Source: an uncultured Clostridia bacterium (GTDB lineage: Bacteria > Bacillota > Clostridia > Oscillospirales > Butyricicoccaceae). Taken from it: a DNA stretch of 32,930 nt. Where the stretch lies: NCBI GenBank assembly GCA_947648385.1, contig CANSNO010000016.1, positions 1 to 32,930 on the forward strand, read 5' to 3'. The number at the start of each line of letters is the position of its first letter. The first letter of the stretch is position 1. Under the pieces are notes generated by a model. That model was not told where the DNA came from. It ran no database searches and saw only the letters and a program-made list of their open reading frames with translations. Made by a program: the position numbers and the translations under genes. Below are positions 1-8,429 of this stretch, one piece after another.

Positions 1-68
1 CGAGCACGATTGGAAATCGTGTAGGCGTTAATAGCGTCTCGAGGGTTCGAATCCCTCCTGCTCCGCCA
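1..68 (+). tRNA. tRNA-Ser (anticodon GGA), 5' end outside window
   Basis: This is the 3' part of a class II tRNA. The anticodon stem CACGA/TCGTG (5-9 with 17-21) encloses a seven-base loop TTGGAAA with anticodon GGA at 12-14. A long variable arm (about 22-41) follows, then a T arm with GGTTCGAATCC and an acceptor 3' strand ending in encoded CCA at 66-68. The long variable arm, discriminator G65 and GGA anticodon all fit serine. The acceptor 5' strand and D arm lie before the window, so the gene is partial here only because of the window edge. Confidence 0.93.
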
Positions 69-71
69 AAA

Positions 72-101
72 AACAGCGACCCGATAGGGTCGCTGTTTTT
101 T
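72..101 (+). terminator. Intrinsic terminator of tRNA-Ser
   Basis: An 11-bp perfect stem, 72-82 with 87-97, closes a GATA loop and runs into a T-rich tract (96-103). It begins 4 nt after the encoded CCA of the tRNA, so it most likely ends the tRNA transcript. Confidence 0.9.
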
Positions 102-136
102 ATTCGAGAGATGTGCGTGTTCCCTGACAGCCGTTA

Positions 137-167
137 TAAAAAATGCCCGGCTCTTTGGAGCCGGGCA
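137..167 (-). terminator. Intrinsic terminator of the GAPDH gene
   Basis: Inverted repeat TGCCCGGCTC (144-153) and GAGCCGGGCA (158-167) has a 4-nt loop. Read leftward, the stem is followed by a T run (complement of the A run at 138-143). It lies about 20 nt past the GAPDH stop codon. Confidence 0.88.
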
Positions 168-186
168 TAATGTATTATGTAACCGA

Positions 187-1221
<1,035 letters not shown>

Positions 1222-1225
1222 TTAA

Positions 1226-1327
1226 AAGCTGTTAAAAAACAGCTTCGGGCGTCTTGTGACGCCCTCGCCGCGGGCGCGGCGGCTTGATAAACAGCGTTCC
1301 CGTAAAAACATTTGTTTTTTATGGGAA
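1226..1327 (-). promoter_or_regulatory. Hairpin-rich 5' leader of gap
   Basis: The predicted gap transcript has about 150 nt of untranslated leader with four inverted repeats. In transcription order they are 1297-1301/1323-1327 (extended by an A/T stem), 1266-1271/1276-1281 (GC only), 1247-1253/1258-1264 (7 bp, 4-nt loop) and 1226-1233/1238-1245 (8 bp). The third stem is followed closely by a run of six U, like a weak terminator. The last hairpin ends about 15 nt before the ribosome site. I recognise no known riboswitch family. Attenuation or mRNA stabilisation is an inference. Confidence 0.5.
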
Positions 1328-1358
1328 AAGTATGCGGCCTAAAACATCGCACATATTC

Positions 1359-1387
1359 ATTATATACTATAAAATGAGAATAAACAA
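1359..1387 (-). promoter_or_regulatory. Sigma-A promoter of gap
   Basis: Read leftward, TTGTTT (1387-1382) and a perfect TATAAT (1364-1359) are separated by exactly 17 bp. Transcription would begin near 1352, which gives the long structured leader before the gap ATG at 1200. Confidence 0.8.
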
Positions 1388-1424
1388 GTCGGGAAAGGAA
1401 AATTGAGTAATAAAATAAAAACAT

Positions 1425-1453
1425 TTGTCAAACCGTGTTATTTATAGTAGAAT
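1425..1453 (+). promoter_or_regulatory. Sigma-A promoter of the PAS/HATPase gene
   Basis: TTGTCA (1425-1430) and TAGAAT (1448-1453) are 17 bp apart. The predicted start near 1460 lies about 46 nt before the ATG at 1506. This shows that the in-frame TTG at 1425 belongs to the -35 box and is not a start codon. Confidence 0.78.
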
Positions 1454-1505
1454 AATGTCGAATAATGTAGATTTTTTTTCTTTGAAAAAAGAGGTGAGAT
1501 ATATT

Positions 1506-2558
1506 ATGCTGGAACAGGATTTACTTTCGTCTGCGCATCCGGGAGAGCTTTATTTTGTCTGCTCCTACGGCGGCAGAATTCTCAACACCTCTCCGGCCCT
1601 GAGCCGTATGCTGGGAGGGGACTATACGGGGAAAAACCTCAACGACGTAATAGAAGACAGGCTGGTATCGCGCATTATTATCAACGCCAGCCGCGACAGC
1701 GTCTTTGAGTTTGAATGTTCTATCGAATCGCGCGCCTTTACCTGCGGCGCGAAGCTCTCTCCTCAGGATAATATCATCATTGTGCTGGCGCCTGTTGTGT
1801 CCGATGACCGTGCGCGCTCCGACAGCCGCCTGATAAGATATATGGGCAGGGAGATAAACGCCAATCTTGACAGCATAAATATCGCTTTTAACGCCTTGAA
1901 GCGCGGACGCAACGGCCCCGACGCCTATGGCTTGGCCGAAAAATGTATATTTAATCTTACAAGGCTTTCAAAAAACGCCGTCACAAAGGTGGATTATGAG
2001 GAGGGCACCCTTTTTCTGGACAGGAGAAAGGGAAACCTTGCCGCCGACCTGGCCGAGTTGTGCGAAAGAGCCGCCGAGTTTTGCCGGGGAAGGGCAAATA
2101 TTCGCGTTTCCCACGGCGGAGAGAGCGGCGCGTGCATATACGATTCGACGGCCGTCATGCGTATGGTGCTGAATATTATCTCCTTCAGCATTATAAAAAG
2201 CCGCCTGACCCGTCCCAATATGACCGTCGTTGTTGAACGGGTCGGAGAGGACATGGTCGTCACCGTGACGACCGAGGGCGCTCCGGACGGCCGCCCTCCC
2301 GAGCTGCCTGTATACGGAGAGAGCATTGAGATGGACGTGGCCACCATTGTGGCGCGCAAGCATCACGGGAGTATCGTATCCGTGGGCCGTCAGGACGGGG
2401 GCATGGCTGTGAGGGTAACTCTGCCCATTGTCCGCGACAGCGACGAGGAGAACCTTTCCAGCACGGTCTTTGACTGGTACGGCGGGCTTGATATCGTCAA
2501 GGTGGAGCTGTCGGGCGTAGTTCCGCCGGAGGCCTACTTTGAAGAGCCGAGGGCATAA
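1506..2558 (+). CDS. PAS-HATPase protein, degenerate sensor histidine kinase-like
   Basis: This 350-residue cytoplasmic protein has the layout of a sensor kinase. It has a PAS-like N-terminal part (about 10-95), a helical dimerisation-like segment (about 108-150) and a C-terminal HATPase-like fold (about 190-305) ending in VRVTLPI, then a 45-residue tail. The start ATG at 1506 is set by AGAGGTGAG about 9 nt upstream; in-frame starts at 1425 and 1455 lack such a site. At the place of the phospho-acceptor His-Glu pair there is Arg115-Glu116 (MGREINANLDSI). The usual DxGxG ATP-lid motif is not recognisable (VTVTTEGAPDG). An N-box-like LNIISFSI and a G2-like region HHGSIVSVG remain. No membrane segment or neighbouring response regulator is seen. 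It may bind a ligand or partner rather than act as a kinase; confidence in the fold is moderate. Confidence 0.72.
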   Translation: MLEQDLLSSAHPGELYFVCSYGGRILNTSPALSRMLGGDYTGKNLNDVIEDRLVSRIIINASRDSVFEFECSIESRAFTCGAKLSPQDNIIIVLAPVVSDDRARSDSRLIRYMGREINANLDSINIAFNALKRGRNGPDAYGLAEKCIFNLTRLSKNAVTKVDYEEGTLFLDRRKGNLAADLAELCERAAEFCRGRANIRVSHGGESGACIYDSTAVMRMVLNIISFSIIKSRLTRPNMTVVVERVGEDMVVTVTTEGAPDGRPPELPVYGESIEMDVATIVARKHHGSIVSVGRQDGGMAVRVTLPIVRDSDEENLSSTVFDWYGGLDIVKVELSGVVPPEAYFEEPRA

Positions 2559-2597
2559 AAACCGCCGCGGCGCCATATCATGCCAAGAGGTGATGAT

Positions 2598-2993
2598 ATG
2601 GATAGTCGGGATGAAGAGAAGCTCAAATCGGCCAAAAGCCTTGAAAGACAGATAGGAGCCGTTCTGCTGTCGATTTTCGCAAGCATTCTTGTCATTATCA
2701 CTCTTCAGGGGACAAGGGAGCGGCTTATATCGCCGATTGAGGGGAAAAGCTATGCTTATGTCGATAAGCTGCCCCTGGTGACCGGCCTGCTTTTTGCGGC
2801 GACTTCGGCCTTTTATCTTTTTGATTCTCTCAGACAGTGCAGGGAATCGCCGGGCCAGAGGCAGCTTCAGATTCTTTTGGCGGCCAATCTGTTTGCCCTT
2901 GTGGCGTCGGTAGTAAAAATGGAGCTTATATATGAGCGCAGACCCAATGAGACGGCCCAGCAGGAGGCTGCTCAGTCGACCGAGCTTGAATGA
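2598..2993 (+). CDS. Small membrane protein of unknown function
   Basis: I do not recognise this 131-residue protein. It begins with a charged, Lys/Glu-rich segment (about 1-20). Three hydrophobic stretches follow, consistent with membrane helices: IGAVLLSIFASILVIITL, LVTGLLFAATSAFYLF and LLAANLFALVASVV. It ends in a polar Gln/Glu-rich tail. The ATG at 2598 is preceded by AGAGGTGA at good spacing, so it is preferred over the in-frame ATG at 2580. It lies 39 nt after the PAS/HATPase gene on the same strand with no terminator between, so the two are probably cotranscribed and could be functional partners (inference). Its last 22 nt overlap the end of the converging gene at 2972-3262. Confidence 0.75.
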   Translation: MDSRDEEKLKSAKSLERQIGAVLLSIFASILVIITLQGTRERLISPIEGKSYAYVDKLPLVTGLLFAATSAFYLFDSLRQCRESPGQRQLQILLAANLFALVASVVKMELIYERRPNETAQQEAAQSTELE

Positions 2994-3262
2994 TTTCCGT
3001 TTTGAGGGAAGTTTGTGTTAAGTATTATTTCCTCCAGTCTTTGCAGGCGCGTTTCGTGGCTCGCCTGAGCGGCGCCGAAGTTCTGGGTCTCCAGCAGTTG
3101 CTTTTGCGTCGCGTTTGTTATCATGACCTGAGCCACCAGCATAAGAAAATTGCCCAGCGAGTTCTGCTGATATGAGGTCATTTCGTCCATGAAGGCGAAA
3201 CCCAGCACCGTGGCCAGCGCCGACATCAGTTCGGCCGGCATATCGAAGAAAAAAGATGACAA
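2972..3262 (-). CDS. Small hypothetical protein with C-terminal coiled coil
   Basis: I recognise no family for this roughly 96-residue protein. The reading frame is open for longer upstream, but the best start is a TTG at 3262, about 7 nt after the purine-rich AAGGGTGGG; the in-frame ATG at 3241 lacks a ribosome site. A hydrophobic segment (LMSALATVLGFAFM) is followed by a second mixed hydrophobic stretch (LGNFLMLVAQVMI). A heptad-like helix with QKQLLETQ and ETRLQRLEEII comes next, then a polar tail. A TATAAT lies on this strand at 3290-3285, 23 nt before the start, without a clear -35 box. The 3' end overlaps the converging membrane-protein gene by 22 nt. Whether it is expressed is less certain than for its neighbours. 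Confidence 0.5.
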   Translation of the reverse strand: MSSFFFDMPAELMSALATVLGFAFMDEMTSYQQNSLGNFLMLVAQVMITNATQKQLLETQNFGAAQASHETRLQRLEEIILNTNFPQNGNHSSSVD

Positions 3263-3269
3263 AAAAATC

Positions 3270-3320
3270 CCACCCTTCCTGTTTATTATATGCGTCGCAA
3301 GGGTGGCTGAGATACAGGAA
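3270..3320. repeat. Two interleaved inverted repeats between divergent genes
   Basis: CCACCCTT (3270-3277) is inverted as AAGGGTGG (3299-3306), and TTCCTGT (3276-3282) is inverted as ACAGGAA (3314-3320). The arms interlock, so the two hairpins cannot form fully together. They fill the short gap between the divergent starts at 3262 (-) and 3336 (+). The right arm adjoins the ribosome site of the rightward gene. An operator or an RNA switch are both possible; this is an inference. Confidence 0.45.
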
Positions 3321-3335
3321 AGGGGGCGGCGCAGC

Positions 3336-4502
3336 TTGAAAAAAAGAATGAAAGGCCTTGCGGCCCTCGCTTTGGTTTTCTTTATGGCGGCGGCTTTTGC
3401 CGTGGACAGCGCCAACGCCTCGGGAGAGCTTATATATCTCTGCATCAACGACAGCTTTATCACGGGGCTTACGTCGTCCAATATGCCCATAAAGATAAAC
3501 AACAGCATTTACATACCCTACCGCTATTTGGCCCGAATCAAGCCGATAAAGTATTTTTATGATGAGGACAGCAATATTTTAAAGGTATACAACACCTCTG
3601 CCACGATAATTTTCGACGTGGGAAACCACATCACATACGACCAGAACAGCAAGATATACTCATATCTGGCCGAAAAGAGAAACGGCGTTTTGTATGTGCC
3701 GATAGAGTTTATATGCAGGGTGTTCGGAGCCTATTATTCCCAGTTTAGCTCATCCTTCGGCACGGTCGTAAGGATAAACAGCATCATGTCCTCCTTCAGC
3801 GATGAAAAACTGGTGAGCGAAAACAGGGAGGTCATGCAGGAGATATATGACAAATATATGAAGGACAGCAAGCCGCCCGAGGACACGGTTGATCCCCCAC
3901 CCACGCCCGAACCGGGCCAGACGGAGACGCCCTCGGTCAGAAAAACCGTATATGTCGCCGTGCTCGGAGCCGTCAACGACAGCAGCTATGAGATATCCTC
4001 CCGTGCCTCTGCCTATAACCTAAAGGTGACCTTCTTTCTGGAGAAGGAAGGCATGAAGGAGAACAGCGACACACTCCGCGCCATTGTCTGCCGCGGCCAT
4101 TCGATAGGCCTCTATGTCTCGGCCGGCGACCCTTTGGGGGAAGCCGAGGAGCTTAACGGGCTTCTTTCGGGCCTTGTAATGCGTAAGTCGCGAATAGTCT
4201 GCATAAAGGAGGGAAGCGCCGCCCTGACAGCCGACCAGCGCCGTCAGTTGACCGACAGCGGATATAGGATATGGGACGCCGCCGTCGACCCGACAGGGGG
4301 CCGCAATTCCTACGCCGTGGCTCAAAACGCCTCAAATCTTCTGAGCCGTGGGCCGAGAACCCTTGTCCTCAGACTGCGCTCCGATGAAAAGTGTGCCGGA
4401 GCGGCCGGCACTGTCTTTGCCGGTCTGACGGGGGGGAGTTATACCGTCAGGGAAATAAAGGCGTGGACGACGCCCGTAAATAGTATAAGATATTATAATT
4501 AG
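3336..4502 (+). CDS. Secreted protein: amine-oxidase-N-like domain plus degenerate polysaccharide deacetylase-like domain
   Basis: The protein is about 388 residues if the TTG at 3336 is used, which follows a purine-rich AGGAAAGGGGG site; ATG at 3348 is an alternative. Residues 1-28 form a classical signal peptide (KKR, hydrophobic core, then DSANA). Residues about 30-165 resemble the copper-amine-oxidase N-terminal/stalk domain found on clostridial surface proteins (INNSIYIPYRYLA, LYVPIEFICRVFGA). A Pro-rich linker (about 178-203) leads to a domain with the outline of a polysaccharide deacetylase: LKVTFFLEKEG, then IVCRGHSIGLYV. The usual TFDDG metal motif and the HxxxH motif are replaced (VLGAVND and GLYVSAGDP), so hydrolase activity is doubtful. 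It probably binds cell-wall glycans. The cyclophilin gene follows after 14 nt in the same operon. Confidence 0.78.
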   Translation: MKKRMKGLAALALVFFMAAAFAVDSANASGELIYLCINDSFITGLTSSNMPIKINNSIYIPYRYLARIKPIKYFYDEDSNILKVYNTSATIIFDVGNHITYDQNSKIYSYLAEKRNGVLYVPIEFICRVFGAYYSQFSSSFGTVVRINSIMSSFSDEKLVSENREVMQEIYDKYMKDSKPPEDTVDPPPTPEPGQTETPSVRKTVYVAVLGAVNDSSYEISSRASAYNLKVTFFLEKEGMKENSDTLRAIVCRGHSIGLYVSAGDPLGEAEELNGLLSGLVMRKSRIVCIKEGSAALTADQRRQLTDSGYRIWDAAVDPTGGRNSYAVAQNASNLLSRGPRTLVLRLRSDEKCAGAAGTVFAGLTGGSYTVREIKAWTTPVNSIRYYN

Positions 4503-4516
4503 ATTGGAGATTTAAT

Positions 4517-4987
4517 ATGAGCAATGTAAAAAAGGCGGTCATCAAACTTCTGGACGGAGGCACTATTAACCTTGAGCTTTATCCCGATATCGCCCCCATT
4601 TCAACCGAGAATTTCCTCAAGCTGGCCGGAGAGGGCTTTTATAACGGCGTCACCTTCCACCGTGTCGTGCCCGGCTTTGTCATTCAGGGGGGAGACCCTA
4701 CGGGCACGGGCATGGGCGGTCCCGGCTATACCATAAAGGGCGAGTTTGAGGCCAACGGCGTTAAGAACGACCTCAAGCACACAAGAGGCGTCCTTTCCAT
4801 GGCGCGCGCCGCCGATTATAACTCGGCCGGAAGCCAGTTCTTCATCATGGTTGACGACGCTCCACATCTGGACGGCCAGTATGCCGCCTTCGGCAAGGTC
4901 ACATCGGGCATGGAGTGCGTCGACAAGATTGTCGCCGAGGCCGAGCAGGGCAAAAAGGCCGTCATAAAGACGATAAAGGAAAAATAA
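4517..4987 (+). CDS. Cyclophilin-type peptidyl-prolyl cis-trans isomerase
   Basis: This protein catalyses cis-trans isomerisation of prolyl bonds during protein folding. The 156-residue single cyclophilin domain contains the core motifs FHRVVPGFVIQGGDP (catalytic Arg in the FHR motif), RGVLSMARA, GSQFFIM and LDGQYAAFGKV. There is no signal peptide, so it is cytoplasmic, like bacterial PpiB. The ATG at 4517 follows GGAGA by 6 nt. It lies 14 nt after the secreted deacetylase-like gene and is followed by a clear terminator, so it is the last gene of that unit. Family assignment is secure. Confidence 0.96.
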   Translation: MSNVKKAVIKLLDGGTINLELYPDIAPISTENFLKLAGEGFYNGVTFHRVVPGFVIQGGDPTGTGMGGPGYTIKGEFEANGVKNDLKHTRGVLSMARAADYNSAGSQFFIMVDDAPHLDGQYAAFGKVTSGMECVDKIVAEAEQGKKAVIKTIKEK

Positions 4988-5004
4988 TCGACAATACTTT
5001 AAAA

Positions 5005-5028
5005 GGCAGGGCCACCCCCTGCCTTTTT
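5005..5028 (+). terminator. Intrinsic terminator after the cyclophilin gene
   Basis: GGCAGGG (5005-5011) pairs with CCCTGCC (5017-5023) across a 5-nt loop and is followed by TTTTT. Flanking A and T runs lengthen the stem to 10 bp. Confidence 0.9.
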
Positions 5029-5078
5029 AGTTTACACATTTTTAACTAATAATTTGCACAATGAATTATATAATACAC

Positions 5079-5106
5079 TTGACAAATTATGAATATGTGG
5101 TACAAT
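5079..5106 (+). promoter_or_regulatory. Sigma-A promoter of the RHH-clpB operon
   Basis: A perfect TTGACA (5079-5084) and TACAAT (5101-5106) are 16 bp apart. Transcription would begin near 5113, with GTGAGGGGG as ribosome site before the ATG at 5130. I see no CIRCE element (TTAGCACTC-N9-GAGTGCTAA) and no clear CtsR heptad pair here. Confidence 0.85.
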
Positions 5107-5129
5107 TTATTTGAAAGTGAGGGGGAAAT

Positions 5130-5768
5130 ATGAAAAGCGTATACAGCATCGTCCTTTCGGACGATGTGGTCGGACAGATAGACAGGCTTGCCTATACAAA
5201 CGGCACCAGCCGCTCAAACATGATAAACCAGATATTGGCCGAGTATGTCTCGTACAGGACGCCGGAAAAACGTCTCAGCGATATCTTTTCTCAGGCGGTG
5301 GAGCTTATCGACGCCATGGATTCCTTCCGCCTTATGTCGCTGCCCTCCGATACCATGCTTTCGGTCAAAAGCGCCATCAGCTATAAATACAACCCAACCG
5401 TCAGGTACAGCGTCGAGCTTTATAAGAACGGCGACAGGCTGGGCAGGCTGAGGGTTTCCCTCCGCACCCAAAACGCCACCCTGGCACAGCTTATGGACGG
5501 CTTTTTCTCCCTTTGGCACACCTGCGAAGAGAGGGCGTCGGGCAGAGGCGAGGGAGCCGAGTGGGGCGGCGGCAAATATTCCCGTCCTCTCACGGCGCCC
5601 GACGGCGCCGACGAAAGTATGGTCGCCAAGGCCATAGTCGACCATATAAACGCCTTTGACGGCGCTTTGAAGGGCTATTTCGCCGATATCAACCGCGGCG
5701 AAGAGCCGTCAAAGGGCGTTGCCGAGGCTTATTTGGAATATGATAAGAAAAACAAACTTGCTTTATAA
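5130..5768 (+). CDS. Ribbon-helix-helix (CopG-like) protein upstream of clpB
   Basis: The first 45 residues of this 212-residue protein read like a ribbon-helix-helix DNA-binding domain: a short beta strand (KSVYSIVLSDDVV), then QIDRLAYTNGTSRSNMINQI and a second helix ending near EYVSYRTPEKR. The remaining 160 residues match no family I know. They include a segment like an all-beta or mixed domain (YKYNPTVRYSVELYKNGDRLG) and a Gly-rich loop. The ATG has a strong site, GTGAGGGGG. The gene is first in a unit with clpB, 15 nt apart, and has a strong promoter directly upstream. It could be an autoregulator that controls clpB or a client or partner of the chaperone; both are inference. Confidence 0.78.
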   Translation: MKSVYSIVLSDDVVGQIDRLAYTNGTSRSNMINQILAEYVSYRTPEKRLSDIFSQAVELIDAMDSFRLMSLPSDTMLSVKSAISYKYNPTVRYSVELYKNGDRLGRLRVSLRTQNATLAQLMDGFFSLWHTCEERASGRGEGAEWGGGKYSRPLTAPDGADESMVAKAIVDHINAFDGALKGYFADINRGEEPSKGVAEAYLEYDKKNKLAL

Positions 5769-5783
5769 ACAGGAGGCAACTAA

Positions 5784-8375
5784 ATGAACGCGGCAAAGTT
5801 TACCGAAAAATCAAAGGAAGTCATTCAGCTTGCACAGTCAAAGGCCACCGAAAACGGCAACCCCCAGATAGAACAGGCTCACCTTCTCTGGGCGCTCCTC
5901 AGCTATGAAAACAGCCTTATATCCCAGCTTGTCACCAGAATGGGCGGGGACAGTTGGGCAATTTTGAAAGAGGCCGAAAACGCCGTCGAAAAGCTGCCCT
6001 CGGTCAGCGGCGGCGGACGGGAGATGGACAGGATATATATTTCCCAGGCGGCCGAGCGAGCCTTGAACGAGGCCGAAAAACAGGCCGAGCGAATGACCGA
6101 CGAATATGTCTCGGTCGAGCACATCTTCCTCGGCCTGCTCGAAAAGGCCGAAGGGGAGATAAAGGCCCTTTTCTCGAGGAGCGGCGTTACAAAGGAAGCT
6201 TTCCTTGTTGCTCTCAAAGAGGTCAGAGGCGACGCCCGAGTCACGGGAGATAACCCCGAGGACACATATGATGTGCTGAAAAAGTATGGACGCGAGCTTG
6301 TCGGCATGGCACGCGAGCAGAAGCTTGACCCTGTCATCGGCCGCGACAATGAGATTCGCTCGGTCATCCGTATTCTTTCGAGAAAGACAAAGAACAACCC
6401 CTGCCTCATAGGCGAGCCGGGCGTCGGTAAGACGGCCATTGCCGAGGGGCTGGCCCAGAGGATAGTCAAGGGCGATGTGCCCACGGGGCTTAAGGACAGG
6501 CAGATATTCTCCCTGGATATGGGCGCCCTGATAGCCGGAGCTAAGTACAGGGGCGAGTTCGAGGAGAGGCTCAAGGCTGTCCTCAACGCCGTCAAGAGCA
6601 GCGAGGGAAAGATAATACTCTTTATCGACGAGCTTCACACCATCGTCGGGGCGGGTAAGACGGAAGGATCAATGGACGCAGGTAACCTCTTAAAGCCCAT
6701 GCTGGCACGCGGCGAGCTTCACTGCATCGGCGCTACCACCCTTGACGAATACCGCAAATACATCGAAAAGGACGCCGCCCTTGAAAGGCGCTTCCAGCCC
6801 GTCACGGTCGATGAGCCGACTGTCGAGGACACCATAGCCATCCTCCGCGGTCTAAAGGAGAGGTATGAGGTGTTCCACGGCGTCAAGATACACGACAGCG
6901 CCCTCATCGCCGCGGCAACACTGTCCAACAGGTATATTTCCGACAGGTTCCTGCCCGATAAGGCCATCGACCTTGTGGACGAGGCCTGCGCCATGATACG
7001 CACCGAGATAGATTCCATGCCCACCGAGCTTGACGAGATATCCCGTAAGATAATGCAGAATGAGATAGCCGAGGCCGCCCTGAAAAAGGAGACCGACAAG
7101 CTTTCTCAGGCAAGGCTCGAGGAGGTGCGTCAGGAGCTGGCGCGCCAGCGCGAGGAGTTTGCCGAGATGAAGGCCCGTTGGGACAATGAAAAAGGCTCTA
7201 TCGACAGGGTGCAGAAGCTCCGCGAGGAGATAGAAAGCGTCAATGCCGGTATCGAGCGCGCCGAGAACGAATATGACCTCAACAAGGCCGCCGAGCTTAA
7301 ATACGGCCGTCTGCCCCAGCTCCAAAAGGAGCTTCAGCAGGCCGAGGAGGTGAGCGGCGGAGAGCATACACTGCTCCGCGACACGGTGGGCGAGGAGGAG
7401 ATAGCCAGAATTATCGCCCGTTGGACGGGTATACCCGTTTCGCGCCTGATGGAGGGCGAAAGGGAAAAGCTGCTCAACATGGACAGCATACTTCACAAAA
7501 GGGTCGTCGGTCAGGATGAGGCTGTTACAAAGGTCAGCGACGCCATTCTCCGCTCTCGCGCCGGCATACAGGACCCCAACAGGCCAATAGGCTCATTTCT
7601 CTTCCTCGGCCCCACGGGCGTCGGCAAGACCGAGCTGGCCAAAGCTTTGGCCGAGGCGCTTTTTGACGACGAGAGCAACATGGTCAGAATCGACATGAGC
7701 GAGTATATGGAGAAGTTCTCGGTCTCTCGTCTTATCGGAGCGCCCCCGGGGTATGTGGGCTATGAGGAGGGCGGCCAGCTTACCGAGGCTGTGAGAAGAA
7801 GGCCCTATTGCGTCATTCTCTTTGACGAGATTGAAAAGGCCCATCCCGACGTCTTTAATATTCTGCTTCAGGTTCTTGACGACGGCAGGGTGACCGACAG
7901 CCAGGGTAGGACGGTCGATTTCAAAAATACCATCATAATAATGACCTCCAACCTCGGCTCCCAGTATATTCTCGAAGAGGCCGAAAAGGGCGAACTGAGC
8001 GACGAGGTCAAGGAGAGGATAACGGGGCTTTTGAGGCAGCAGTTCAGGCCCGAGTTCCTCAACAGGATAGACGAGACGGTGTTCTATAAGGCGCTTACAA
8101 AGAATGAGATATCCTCCATAGTCGACCTTATGCTGGAGTCTCTGAAAAAGAGGCTCGCGGACAAACAGCTCACTGTCGAGGTGACCGACGGGGCAAAAGC
8201 CTTTATAATAGAGGGCGGTTACGACCCCCTCTTTGGCGCACGACCCTTGAAGCGTTTTATCCAGCACAACGTCGAAACTCTGATAGCGCGCCTGATAATA
8301 AAAGACGACCCGGCCCCCGGCTCCACTATCGTCGTCGACAGAAACGGCGAAGAGCTGACGGCCAAAATCAAGTAA
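5784..8375 (+). CDS. clpB: ATP-dependent disaggregase ClpB
   Basis: ClpB is a hexameric AAA+ chaperone that, with DnaK, pulls polypeptides out of aggregates after heat stress. The 863-residue protein has the full ClpB order. An N-terminal double Clp_N repeat (about 1-145) is followed by the first AAA+ domain with Walker A GEPGVGKT (about 210) and Walker [10 protein letters not shown] coiled-coil middle domain (about 407-525; long Glu/Lys/Arg heptads) comes next. The second AAA+ domain has GPTGVGKT (about 609) and VILFDEIE, ending in the C-terminal small domain. The M domain separates it from ClpA and is longer than in ClpC. The ATG is preceded by AGGAGG. It is cotranscribed with the ribbon-helix-helix gene upstream and ends at a strong terminator. 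No CIRCE or CtsR box was found, so heat control may differ from the Bacillus pattern. Confidence 0.97.
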   Translation: MNAAKFTEKSKEVIQLAQSKATENGNPQIEQAHLLWALLSYENSLISQLVTRMGGDSWAILKEAENAVEKLPSVSGGGREMDRIYISQAAERALNEAEKQAERMTDEYVSVEHIFLGLLEKAEGEIKALFSRSGVTKEAFLVALKEVRGDARVTGDNPEDTYDVLKKYGRELVGMAREQKLDPVIGRDNEIRSVIRILSRKTKNNPCLIGEPGVGKTAIAEGLAQRIVKGDVPTGLKDRQIFSLDMGALIAGAKYRGEFEERLKAVLNAVKSSEGKIILFIDELHTIVGAGKTEGSMDAGNLLKPMLARGELHCIGATTLDEYRKYIEKDAALERRFQPVTVDEPTVEDTIAILRGLKERYEVFHGVKIHDSALIAAATLSNRYISDRFLPDKAIDLVDEACAMIRTEIDSMPTELDEISRKIMQNEIAEAALKKETDKLSQARLEEVRQELARQREEFAEMKARWDNEKGSIDRVQKLREEIESVNAGIERAENEYDLNKAAELKYGRLPQLQKELQQAEEVSGGEHTLLRDTVGEEEIARIIARWTGIPVSRLMEGEREKLLNMDSILHKRVVGQDEAVTKVSDAILRSRAGIQDPNRPIGSFLFLGPTGVGKTELAKALAEALFDDESNMVRIDMSEYMEKFSVSRLIGAPPGYVGYEEGGQLTEAVRRRPYCVILFDEIEKAHPDVFNILLQVLDDGRVTDSQGRTVDFKNTIIIMTSNLGSQYILEEAEKGELSDEVKERITGLLRQQFRPEFLNRIDETVFYKALTKNEISSIVDLMLESLKKRLADKQLTVEVTDGAKAFIIEGGYDPLFGARPLKRFIQHNVETLIARLIIKDDPAPGSTIVVDRNGEELTAKIK

Positions 8376-8376
8376 A

Positions 8377-8411
8377 AAAAAGGGAAGCCGCAAATCGGCT
8401 TCCCTTTTTTG
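8377..8411. terminator. Bidirectional terminator between clpB and the sulfite-reductase-like gene
   Basis: A-rich GGGAAGCCG and CGGCTTCCC arms form an 11-bp or longer stem (8380-8390 with 8396-8406) with A and T runs on both sides. It can end the converging transcripts from clpB (+) and from the gene at 8430-9374 (-). Confidence 0.9.
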
Positions 8412-8429
8412 TTTTGAAGATTTTAAAAA

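Noticed and set aside
1425..1505. In-frame TTG and ATG starts upstream of the PAS/HATPase gene
   Set aside because: The TTG lies in the -35 box of a good promoter and the ATG at 1455 has no ribosome site; the ATG at 1506 has AGAGGTGAG.
5031..5129. CIRCE or CtsR operator before the RHH-clpB unit
   Set aside because: No TTAGCACTC-N9-GAGTGCTAA and no clear tandem GTCAAA-type repeat was found.
6852..8393. Several long minus-strand frames inside clpB
   Set aside because: They are shadows of the clpB coding sequence, which has full family motifs.
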